Part shown: piece after piece, positions 1-6,130 of the stretch
Numbering within the stretch: the first letter of the stretch is position 1
Layout of the letters: each line of letters starts with the position of its first letter
Assembly (NCBI GenBank): GCA_012515455.1
Contig: JAAYYJ010000366.1
Coordinates: 1 to 6,207 of the forward strand
DNA from: Oligosphaeraceae bacterium
GTDB lineage: Bacteria; Verrucomicrobiota; Lentisphaeria; Oligosphaerales; Oligosphaeraceae
DNA length: 6,207 bases
Reading direction: 5' to 3'
Made by a program: the position numbers and the translations under genes
The notes under the pieces: generated by a model
Database searches by the model: none
The model's input: the letters and a program-made list of their open reading frames with translations, nothing else
Told to the model about the DNA's origin: nothing

Positions 1-327
1 GATGTGGTCCTGGATACCGATGCTCTGTTCGAACGCAAAGCCCGCATGGCTGCCTGCCATGAATCACAGGTCTATGAGTGGCTGCCCTATAATGACAATC
101 ACCTGGCAGATGTGCCGGCCGAGCCGGGGGCACGCTTCCGCTGGTTCGCCGCCAAACATGAGAAACGCTTCATGCGGGATGCCGATCTGCTCCGCCCGGT
201 CCTGAAACGCGTCTACGGCGATCAGCGCGGCGGCAGCATCCGCACCGCCGAGGCGCTGATGTTCTCCGAATACGGCCTCTCCGTCACTCCGGAAATCCGC
301 CAGCGGCTGTTTCCGTTCATCCCCTGA
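1..327 (+). CDS. PIG-L (LmbE-like) family deacetylase, C-terminal part
   Basis: The reading frame is open from base 1 and ends in TGA at 325-327, giving the last 108 residues of a protein whose start lies outside the window. The stretch around visible residues 18-30 contains HESQVYEWLPY, a pattern I recognise from the C-terminal part of PIG-L/LmbE-like proteins. The end (FSEYG at about 88-92, then a short hydrophobic tail) also fits. PIG-L enzymes are usually zinc-dependent hydrolases that remove acetyl groups from N-acetylglucosamine-type sugars. The N-terminal metal-binding motif that would prove activity is not in the window, so substrate and activity are inferred from family membership. 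The next gene begins 74 bases downstream on the same strand. Confidence 0.8.
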   Translation, partial: DVVLDTDALFERKARMAACHESQVYEWLPYNDNHLADVPAEPGARFRWFAAKHEKRFMRDADLLRPVLKRVYGDQRGGSIRTAEALMFSEYGLSVTPEIRQRLFPFIP

Positions 328-401
328 GCACCGCCCTCTTCGCGGCTGCGGCTGCGCGGCACGTCCCTTCCCCCCTGAACTTACTACTCCCGACCGGCAC
401 T

Positions 402-1133
402 ATGACCAACTCCAACTGTACCAACCAGACTGCTTCCGCCTCAGAACAGAAAATCCAGCGCATTGCTGCACTGCGGGCCAAGGTCCGCTTCTGGTCGGCG
501 GAATTCCACCGCACCCGGGCCGAGGAATGGGCTAACGCCATCAGTCATCTGGTGGGGACGGTGTTCGGCATTGTGGCTCTGACCCTGATGTGCGTGTTTG
601 CCTCCCTGCGGGGCACCGCCATCCATGTGGTCAGCTGCGCAATCTATGGGGCGACTCTGATTATCCTCTTCAACAGTTCCACCCTGTATCATCTGATTGC
701 CAACCACCGTCTCAAGAGCATCTTCCAAGTCCTGGACCACGTCAGTATCTATCTGCTTATCGCCGGGACCTATACCCCGTTCGCACTGGTTACTCTGCAG
801 GGACCTCAGGGCTGGACCGTCTTCACCATCGTCTGGGGACTGGCCGCACTGGGAATCCTCTGCGAAGTCGTCTTCACCCGGCTGAAATTCCTCTCCCTGC
901 CCATCTATCTGCTCATGGGCTGGCTGGTGGTCGGATTCTTCAAGCCCCTGATGGCCAATATCCCCATGCCCGGAGCGGTTATGCTCATGGTCGGAGGCGT
1001 CGTCTATACCCTGGGGGTTATTTTCTATGTTATGGACAAGGTGCCGTATATGCACACGGTCTGGCATTTCTTCGTCCTGGGCGGCAGCGTCTGCCACTGG
1101 GTCGCCATTAATTTCTACGTCATCCCCCGCTAA
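402..1133 (+). CDS. trhA: PAQR / hemolysin III family membrane protein
   Basis: This 243-residue integral membrane protein has about seven hydrophobic helices, roughly at residues 50-68, 74-97, 110-130, 137-157, 163-182, 190-211 and 220-240, after a polar N-terminal tail of about 40 residues. The PAQR hallmarks are visible: EEWANAISH at 41-49, the S-x3-H pair S93/H97, D112 at the start of helix 3, and H218/H222 near the C-terminus. By comparison with adiponectin receptors, H97, H218 and H222 are the expected zinc ligands, with S93 and D112 beside them. Bacterial members (YqfA/TrhA, 'hemolysin III') are linked to membrane-lipid homeostasis; real hemolytic activity is doubtful. The symbol is a family-level name. 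ATG 402 is the only usable start before the conserved domain. I see no Shine-Dalgarno sequence upstream. The SpoU gene starts 6 bases after the stop. Confidence 0.9.
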   Translation: MTNSNCTNQTASASEQKIQRIAALRAKVRFWSAEFHRTRAEEWANAISHLVGTVFGIVALTLMCVFASLRGTAIHVVSCAIYGATLIILFNSSTLYHLIANHRLKSIFQVLDHVSIYLLIAGTYTPFALVTLQGPQGWTVFTIVWGLAALGILCEVVFTRLKFLSLPIYLLMGWLVVGFFKPLMANIPMPGAVMLMVGGVVYTLGVIFYVMDKVPYMHTVWHFFVLGGSVCHWVAINFYVIPR

Positions 1134-1139
1134 GCCGCC

Positions 1140-1919
1140 ATGCTGACCCAGAGGCAACGAAAGCAGCTCGAGCAGCTGAATTCCCGGCACGGACGGAAAA
1201 AATCCGACTGCTTCCTGGCCGAGGGACTGCGCTGCTGCCGGGAAGCCGTCACGCGGCAGCCGGCCTGGATCGAGCTGGTCCTCTGCAGCCAGGATTTCTG
1301 CCAGAGCCAGGATGGACAGGAGTTCCTCGCTCTGCTGCCAGCCCGGGGGCTGCCCTGGCAGCTGCTCCCGGCGGCCGAATTCCAAAGCCTGGCTGAGACC
1401 GGGCACCCGCAGGGCGTGCTCTGCCTGCTGCGCCGACCCCCACCCCCCGCGCCAGCCTTGCCCAGGCCATTCTGCCTGCTCCTGGACCAGGTCCGCGAAC
1501 CGGGCAATCTGGGCACCATCCTGCGCACCGCCTGGGCGGTCGGACTGCCCGCAGTCTGGCTGGTCAGCGGCGGCGTGGACCCGTATTCCGCGAAGGTGGT
1601 CCGCGCCGGCATGGGCGCGCAGTTCGCCCTGCAGCTGCCGGTTTTTGCCGACCTTACTGCTGCCGTGGCGGAATTTCGCCGCCTGGGCGGGGACGGCGTC
1701 TGGTGCACCCTGCCCGCGGCCGGCTGCTCGCTCTTCGAAGAGGAATTTCAGCTGCACAACTGCGCCCTGGTCATCGGCAATGAGGGAGAGGGCATCAGTC
1801 GCCCGGAACTGGGACGGCCGGTGACCATCCCTATGCCGGGGCAGGCGGAGTCGCTCAACGCCGCCCAGGCGGCGACGGTATTTCTGTTTGAAGCCGTCCG
1901 CCGCGGGATGTTTAAATGA
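1140..1919 (+). CDS. SpoU/TrmH family RNA 2'-O-ribose methyltransferase
   Basis: This 259-residue protein has the normal length and two-domain layout for the RlmB/TsnR-like branch. Residues 1-98 form the small substrate-binding domain (N-terminal RQRKQLEQLNSRHGRKK, then FLAEGLR). A proline-rich linker at about 99-110 leads to the SPOUT catalytic domain. All three SpoU motifs are present: motif 1 with N123 and R129 (NLGTILR), motif 2 VIGNEGEGI at 211-219 with E215, and motif 3 at 231-243 with S238 and N240 (ESLNAAQA). The family transfers methyl from S-adenosylmethionine to a ribose 2'-OH of rRNA or tRNA, using a knotted dimeric fold. The exact RNA target cannot be told, so no symbol is given. 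It starts 6 bases after the PAQR stop without a visible ribosome-binding site, suggesting translational coupling. Confidence 0.92.
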   Translation: MLTQRQRKQLEQLNSRHGRKKSDCFLAEGLRCCREAVTRQPAWIELVLCSQDFCQSQDGQEFLALLPARGLPWQLLPAAEFQSLAETGHPQGVLCLLRRPPPPAPALPRPFCLLLDQVREPGNLGTILRTAWAVGLPAVWLVSGGVDPYSAKVVRAGMGAQFALQLPVFADLTAAVAEFRRLGGDGVWCTLPAAGCSLFEEEFQLHNCALVIGNEGEGISRPELGRPVTIPMPGQAESLNAAQAATVFLFEAVRRGMFK

Positions 1920-1934
1920 CCCGCCCCTGCGCCC

Positions 1935-1941
1935 GGGAGAG
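1935..1941 (+). promoter_or_regulatory. Ribosome-binding site deciding the phosphatase start
   Basis: GGGAGAG lies 7 bases before ATG 1949. The upstream in-frame ATG at 1916, which overlaps the SpoU stop as ATGA, has no such site. The protein from 1949 begins directly with a classic signal peptide, whereas the 1916 start would add 11 residues ahead of it. Confidence 0.65.
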
Positions 1942-1948
1942 CCTGTTT

Positions 1949-2533
1949 ATGCGTAAAGACATCCCTGCTGCTTTGTCTTTCTGGCTGCTGCTGGCCCTGA
2001 GCATCACGCTCCTGGCCCAGGAGCCAACCCGTCCGCAGCACTGGGCCCGCCCCATAGCCCTGGATGGCGTGCCTAATCTGCATCAAGTCGCGGAAGGCAT
2101 ATACCGCTCGGCCCAACCCACTGCCGCCGGCCTCCGCCAGCTGCAGGCGCTTGGCGTGCAGCGGACGCTTTCCTTGCGCCATGACCCGGACGAGGAGAGC
2201 CTGGCCGCTGGACTCGGGATGACGCTGCTGCATATCAGAATGTCGGCCTGGTATATCCGCGATCAGGAGGTGATTGCCGCGCTGAAGCTGCTCTTGGATG
2301 CCCGCCAGGCACCCATTCTGATCCACTGCCGTCACGGCGCCGACCGCACGGGCGTGATCTGTGCCGCATATCGGATTGTCTGTCAGAACTGGAGCACCGG
2401 GGACGCCATCGCCGAGATGGTCGAGGGCGGCTTCGGATATCACCAGATTTTCCATAATATCCGGAATTATCTGGAGAACCTGAAGGTCGAAGAATTCCGC
2501 ACCGAACTGGCGCAGGAAAACCCCCTGGAATAA
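1949..2533 (+). CDS. Exported dual-specificity/tyrosine phosphatase family protein
   Basis: This 194-residue protein (from ATG 1949) carries the cysteine-phosphatase signature C-x5-R inside IHCRHGADRTG at residues 125-135, with nucleophile C127 and phosphate-binding R133. The segment before it (VPNLHQVAEGIYRSAQP at 41-57, then TLSLR) matches bacterial proteins annotated as 'dual specificity protein phosphatase family'. The general acid is not obvious; D105 is one candidate. The N-terminus MRKD followed by a leucine/alanine-rich segment at about 6-23 looks like a Sec signal peptide with possible cleavage near LLAQ (21-24). There is no lipobox cysteine, so it is probably periplasmic, or anchored if uncleaved. 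The substrate may be phosphoprotein, inositol phosphate or another phosphoester. It starts 29 bases after the SpoU stop and ends 25 bases before the fusion gene. A start at 1916 (205 residues) is possible but less likely. Confidence 0.85.
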   Translation: MRKDIPAALSFWLLLALSITLLAQEPTRPQHWARPIALDGVPNLHQVAEGIYRSAQPTAAGLRQLQALGVQRTLSLRHDPDEESLAAGLGMTLLHIRMSAWYIRDQEVIAALKLLLDARQAPILIHCRHGADRTGVICAAYRIVCQNWSTGDAIAEMVEGGFGYHQIFHNIRNYLENLKVEEFRTELAQENPLE

Positions 2534-2542
2534 ACATCCCGG

Positions 2543-2548
2543 AAGGAG
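2543..2548 (+). promoter_or_regulatory. Ribosome-binding site of the fusion gene
   Basis: AAGGAG, a near-perfect Shine-Dalgarno sequence, lies 10 bases before ATG 2559. It favours this ATG over the in-frame ATG at 2568, which would be 19 bases away. It is the strongest ribosome-binding site in the window. Confidence 0.7.
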
Positions 2549-2558
2549 TGCCGGAGCA

Positions 2559-5267
2559 ATGCAGAAAATGCAAGAATGGTATCAGTATTTTTATGCCGGA
2601 CAGGACTGTGCGGGAATCCTGCAGAATATCAGTACCCTGACCGCCCTGGAGTTGGGACAGACCTCCAAGGATTATGATGCCGCCGCCCGGCACACCTTGG
2701 CTTTGCTGCAGGCCGCCGGCATACCCCAGGCCGAGCTGCTCAGCTTTCCCGCTGACGGCCGGACTGCCTGCCAGGATAAACGCATGCCCCTGGCCTGGGA
2801 GGCCACAGTCGGAAAACTGACCCTGCTGAATACCGGCCGCCCCAATTACGACCGCCTCAATTTCTCCGGCCCGGACAGCAGTCAGGATTTCGTCGCCGCT
2901 GATTTCCAACAGCATCCCTTCCATCTGGTCAAGGGGTCGGTGGCTACCCCACCGGGCGGCCAGATTGCCCGCATTATCACCGAGGGACAGTTCCTGGCCG
3001 GTGAGGACCCCCGCGGCTGCCTGGTCATGCTCCAGCCCCTGACCCCGCCGCGGGCGGCCGTCCTGAAGCCAATCCTGGACCAGGGAGGGCTGGGTATTAT
3101 CGCCGACTATTTGCAGGGCCGCTACAAGACTCCCGATGCGCTGCAGTGGGTCAATGCCTGCACCGAAGGGGCAAACTGGCATGTCCAGGCCGATGACCGC
3201 CCCTTTGTCGCTTTCAGCGTTACCCCCCGCATCGGCGATTTTATCCGCGACCGCGCTACGGTTGGGGCGCTCAAGGCGCGAGTGGAATGCGACGGCCGCC
3301 GCTATGAAGGCACTCTCCCCGCAGTCACCGCCCTGCTCCCGGGCCGGCGCGCCGAGGAAGTGTGGCTGCTCGCTCATCTCTATGAACCAATGGCCGATGA
3401 CGATGCCAGCGGAGTCGCTACCGCCATCGAGGCCGCACGCGGCTTGATGGAACGGGGAACACCGGAATTCTCCGTGCGGCTGATCTTCGCAATGGAATTT
3501 TACGGCTATGCGGCCTATGCCGCCTCCAGAGGCGAGAATTTGCGTCCGGCAGTAGTGGGGGCCCTGAATTTCGATTCCAGTCTGGCCCCGCCGGAGCAGG
3601 AACTCCGGATTCATCTTGCCGGTCCGGGCACGCCATTCTATGGCAACGCCCTGGCTGAACTGCTGGTCCGCGCTTTGGCCGAACAGGAGAACGCCCCGCG
3701 ATTTGCCTCCAACCGCTACCCGGGCGCCTATCACGACGATCAGTTCCTGAGCGATCCCAGTGTCGGCGTGCCGACCCTCTGGCCCTTGCCGGTCCATAAT
3801 GAGTTTTGGCATAATTCCAGCCAGACTGCTGAATGGTTGCCCCGGGAAGGTCTTCGGCGCGGCGCGGCCATCTGCAGCACCCTGGTCGAAATGCTGGCCA
3901 ATCCGCGACCGGAATGGCTCACCCAGGCACTCCGCCTGGCGGAAGAGAACCTTATGGACGATTTGCGCCTGCTGCGCGAAAAACCCTTCGGGAGGCCGGC
4001 GGAAAGAATCCGGCATTGCTGGCAGCGCGAAGCCGAACGGCTGCAGGACTTCGACCGCTTCTGCCCCGCCGCGGCGGTCCAGGAGGCAGTCGCCGCCCTG
4101 GCGGAAAAATACCGCTCTCTCTCAGTGGGGCTTCCGGACAGCGAGGCGCCCAGCTCCTGGCGGGCCTGTGCCGCTGCCATGGTGCTGAAACGCGAGACTG
4201 TCGGGCTGCCCTATGATCTGGTCAAGGTGCCGGCCCAGCAGCGCCGGCGCTTGCCGGACGGTGTGCTGTACGGACCGTTCGCCAATATCCTGGCCAATCT
4301 GGATGGCCGCAAGGACCTGGGGCAGGCGATCCGGGAGGCAGAATATGAGTACCGCGCCGCGCTGCCTGAAGCCCAGGTCAAGAAGTATATCGATGCAATC
4401 GGTTACCTGGCCGACTGGGGCTATTTGTCGATGCTGCAGGAAGTCCGGATCGGCGTCGAGGAGATTGTCGCCGCCCTGCGCCAATTGGGGGTGCGGGAAG
4501 GAGATCTGCTGCTGGTCCATTCAGCATTGTCTGGCTGCGGACATATCACCGGCGGTGCCCTGAGCATCATCACCGCCCTGCGACAGGCGGTGGGACCGGG
4601 CGGGACATTGCTGTTCCCGACTTTCACCCGGCCCTATATCTATCTCGGGGATGCCCTGAACAAGAACTATAATTACCGGCCTTTCGACCCCGCGGACACC
4701 AGCCAAATCTGGGTCGGAGCCGTGCCGCAGGCTTTCCTGGCACAAAATCCCGCCCCGGCGCGCAGCCGCCACATCACCCACTCCTGGGCCGGGCTGGGGC
4801 CATTGGCGGAGGAGTGCCTCAGGCGGCATCAGCCCTGCGACCCCCCTGCCGGCGAAAACAGCCCTCTGGCCCTGGCTTGTCAGCACCAGGGCAAAGTACT
4901 GTTCTTCGGTTGTTCCCTGGCTTCAGCCACCTTCCTGCATTACCTGGAAACCCACTGCCAAATGCCATTCCTGCAGCCGGCCGTCTGTCGCTGCCGTACC
5001 CCGGACGGCGGACTGGAGACCGTGCTGATCGATAAACATCTGCCCGGACACCGCGATTTCTACTGCGGCAATCAAGCCCAGAAATGCAAATTCTTCCGCC
5101 GCGCCTTCGACCGCGGGCTGCAATTGCAGCAGACCAGCCTGGGGGTGGGGACGCTGCAGCTGCTGTCCCTGCCGCAGCTCTTCGAGATTGGCTGCCAGCT
5201 CCTCCACGAAGACCCGCGGGTGCTCCTCTGCGATGACCCTGAATGCACCTTCTGCAGCCGCTTCTGA
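2559..5267 (+). CDS. Fusion protein: M28/DUF4910-like aminopeptidase, winged helix, AAC(3)-type N-acetyltransferase
   Basis: One uninterrupted 902-residue frame holds three parts. Residues 1-450 resemble the DUF4910 branch of M28-type zinc aminopeptidases. Likely metal or catalytic residues are H273 (AHLYEP), D281 in ADDDASG (279-285), E313 (AMEFYG), D339 (LNFDS) and H418 (FWHNSSQT). The second Glu of the usual M28 'EE' pair is F314. Residues 450-545 are mostly helical linker. Residues 565-625 (LDGRKDLGQA, then YLADWGYL) look like the winged helix that often ends DUF4910-type proteins. Residues 630-880 are an AAC(3)-like acetyl-CoA-dependent N-acyltransferase: LLVHSAL (651-657), GPGGTLLFPTFT (679-690), RSRHITHS (735-742) and TFLHYLE (791-797) with H794/E797. 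There is no signal peptide, so it acts in the cytoplasm. A cysteine-rich tail includes C891, C896 and C899. The natural role is probably processing and acylation of an amino sugar or peptide-like metabolite; the substrate is unknown. Confidence 0.85.
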   Translation: MQKMQEWYQYFYAGQDCAGILQNISTLTALELGQTSKDYDAAARHTLALLQAAGIPQAELLSFPADGRTACQDKRMPLAWEATVGKLTLLNTGRPNYDRLNFSGPDSSQDFVAADFQQHPFHLVKGSVATPPGGQIARIITEGQFLAGEDPRGCLVMLQPLTPPRAAVLKPILDQGGLGIIADYLQGRYKTPDALQWVNACTEGANWHVQADDRPFVAFSVTPRIGDFIRDRATVGALKARVECDGRRYEGTLPAVTALLPGRRAEEVWLLAHLYEPMADDDASGVATAIEAARGLMERGTPEFSVRLIFAMEFYGYAAYAASRGENLRPAVVGALNFDSSLAPPEQELRIHLAGPGTPFYGNALAELLVRALAEQENAPRFASNRYPGAYHDDQFLSDPSVGVPTLWPLPVHNEFWHNSSQTAEWLPREGLRRGAAICSTLVEMLANPRPEWLTQALRLAEENLMDDLRLLREKPFGRPAERIRHCWQREAERLQDFDRFCPAAAVQEAVAALAEKYRSLSVGLPDSEAPSSWRACAAAMVLKRETVGLPYDLVKVPAQQRRRLPDGVLYGPFANILANLDGRKDLGQAIREAEYEYRAALPEAQVKKYIDAIGYLADWGYLSMLQEVRIGVEEIVAALRQLGVREGDLLLVHSALSGCGHITGGALSIITALRQAVGPGGTLLFPTFTRPYIYLGDALNKNYNYRPFDPADTSQIWVGAVPQAFLAQNPAPARSRHITHSWAGLGPLAEECLRRHQPCDPPAGENSPLALACQHQGKVLFFGCSLASATFLHYLETHCQMPFLQPAVCRCRTPDGGLETVLIDKHLPGHRDFYCGNQAQKCKFFRRAFDRGLQLQQTSLGVGTLQLLSLPQLFEIGCQLLHEDPRVLLCDDPECTFCSRF

Positions 5268-5283
5268 ATCTGCCCCAGCCATA

Positions 5284-5952
5284 ATGACCTCACACATGTC
5301 TGACCGTCTGCACCAAATCCGCGGTTATTACAGTGAGCGGGTCCATCCCCGTCTGCAGGGCTATCAGATTTTAAGCTGGAGCAGCCGGGAAGCCCAGTAC
5401 GGCCGGTTTCGGGTCCTGCTGGAAATCCTGCAGCAGTGCTTCCCGCCCGATTATTGCCCTGTTCTGCTGGACCTCGGCTGCGGTCTGGCCGAGCTGGCTA
5501 AATTCCTGCTGGAACACGGCTGCATGGTCGACTACCGGGGCTGCGATATCACGGAAAAAATCCTGGCCGAGGCCCGCCGGCGCACTCCCGGTTTGCAGCT
5601 GGAGTGTTGCGATGTCTTCCAGGCTCAGCCGCCCTACCCCGCGGCATCATTCGAGGTAGTGTACTGCTCCGGAATTTTCAACCTGGAGCTGGGCAACAAC
5701 GACGCTTTTGCCCTGCGCGGGCTGATCCGCATGGTGCAGCTCTCCCGCCGCCTGGCGGTGGCGAACTTCCTGCACCGACGGACCCGCCGGAAATTCCGGG
5801 CCTGCCATTATTTCGATCCGGACGCACTGCTGGCCGGTCTGCACCAGGCCGGCATCCCGGCAACCGTACGCGAGGATTATATGGAGAATGATTTCACCAT
5901 CGTCTGTCACAAACCGGCGGCCGGAAACCCCGAACCACCCGGACGCAGCTGA
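5284..5952 (+). CDS. Class I SAM-dependent methyltransferase
   Basis: From ATG 5284 this is a 222-residue Rossmann-fold methyltransferase. Motif I is LLDLGCGLAEL at 61-71, the acidic residue ending strand 2 is D88 (YRGCDIT), motif III-like CCD is at 108-110, and motif IV is represented by VVYCSGIFNL at 125-134. The N-terminal part with SWSSREAQYGRF at 31-42 and the SGIFN element recall a group of uncharacterised bacterial methyltransferases; the acceptor is unknown. The frame stays open back to an ATG at 5188, but that would overlap the fusion gene by 80 bases and add 32 low-complexity residues, so 5284 (16 bases after the upstream stop) is preferred. ATG 5296 is a second possibility. No clear Shine-Dalgarno is seen, so translation probably depends on the upstream gene. 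Its position suggests it modifies the same molecule as the fusion protein. The last ~12 residues (GNPEPPGRS) look disordered. Confidence 0.87.
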   Translation: MTSHMSDRLHQIRGYYSERVHPRLQGYQILSWSSREAQYGRFRVLLEILQQCFPPDYCPVLLDLGCGLAELAKFLLEHGCMVDYRGCDITEKILAEARRRTPGLQLECCDVFQAQPPYPAASFEVVYCSGIFNLELGNNDAFALRGLIRMVQLSRRLAVANFLHRRTRRKFRACHYFDPDALLAGLHQAGIPATVREDYMENDFTIVCHKPAAGNPEPPGRS

Positions 5953-6005
5953 CCAGACGGACGGGAAGCCCTCTGCCAGGCACAACCGGACAGACCGGGA
6001 GAGCT

Positions 6006-6021
6006 CCACCCCACAAGGTGG
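6006..6021 (+). other. Short hairpin, possible weak terminator after the methyltransferase gene
   Basis: CCACC at 6006-6010 can pair with GGTGG at 6017-6021 across a 6-base loop, 53 bases after the methyltransferase stop. No T-run follows directly; the first run of Ts is at about 6036-6039. It may end or attenuate the operon, or be chance. The rest of 5953-6060 shows only 4-base CCGG pairings. Confidence 0.25.
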
Positions 6022-6068
6022 CACAGGTACGGAAATTTTAAGAAAACTGGAAAAAGAATTTTCTCGGC

Positions 6069-6096
6069 TTGCAAAAATACCTTCAGGCAGTACATT
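6069..6096 (+). promoter_or_regulatory. Putative sigma-70-type promoter for tRNA-Asp
   Basis: TTGCAA at 6069-6074 (4 of 6 to the -35 consensus) and TACATT at 6091-6096 (4 of 6 to the -10 consensus) are 16 bases apart. Transcription would start near 6103, about 28 bases before the mature tRNA. The region just upstream (about 6030-6068) is strikingly A/T-rich for this GC-rich window, as expected of an UP element or stable-RNA promoter. Confidence 0.4.
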
Positions 6097-6130
6097 AAAG
6101 ACCTGTCCTGACTTTGTTTGTGGTTGAGCT

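Noticed and set aside
328..401. Terminator or promoter between the PIG-L and PAQR genes
   Set aside because: Only 4-base GC pairings and GCGGCT direct repeats are present, with no T-run and no convincing -35/-10 pair.
441..1757. Long open frame of 438 codons on the - strand
   Set aside because: It is antisense to the PAQR and SpoU genes, is rich in Gln, Gly and Asp, and has no recognisable domain.
1916..1948. ATGA overlap start for the phosphatase
   Set aside because: It would place 11 extra residues, including Arg and Cys, ahead of the signal peptide. ATG 1949 has a good ribosome-binding site at the right distance.
2235..4016. Long open frame of 593 codons on the - strand
   Set aside because: It lies opposite the phosphatase and fusion genes, which have convincing motifs. 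Its translation is a Gly/Gln/Ala-rich mix with no family signature, typical of the antisense of GC-rich coding DNA.
4446..5198. Aminoglycoside resistance gene
   Set aside because: The AAC(3) fold is clear, but the domain sits inside a large fusion with no resistance or mobile context. Many family members act on other amines, so resistance is not supported.
5188..5283. Upstream start for the methyltransferase
   Set aside because: It overlaps the fusion gene by 80 bases, and the 32 extra residues are Ala/Ser-rich with no similarity to the methyltransferase fold.
5888..6127. Small 79-codon frame over the methyltransferase end and intergenic region
   Set aside because: No ribosome-binding site or family resemblance; it overlaps the methyltransferase and runs through the putative tRNA promoter.
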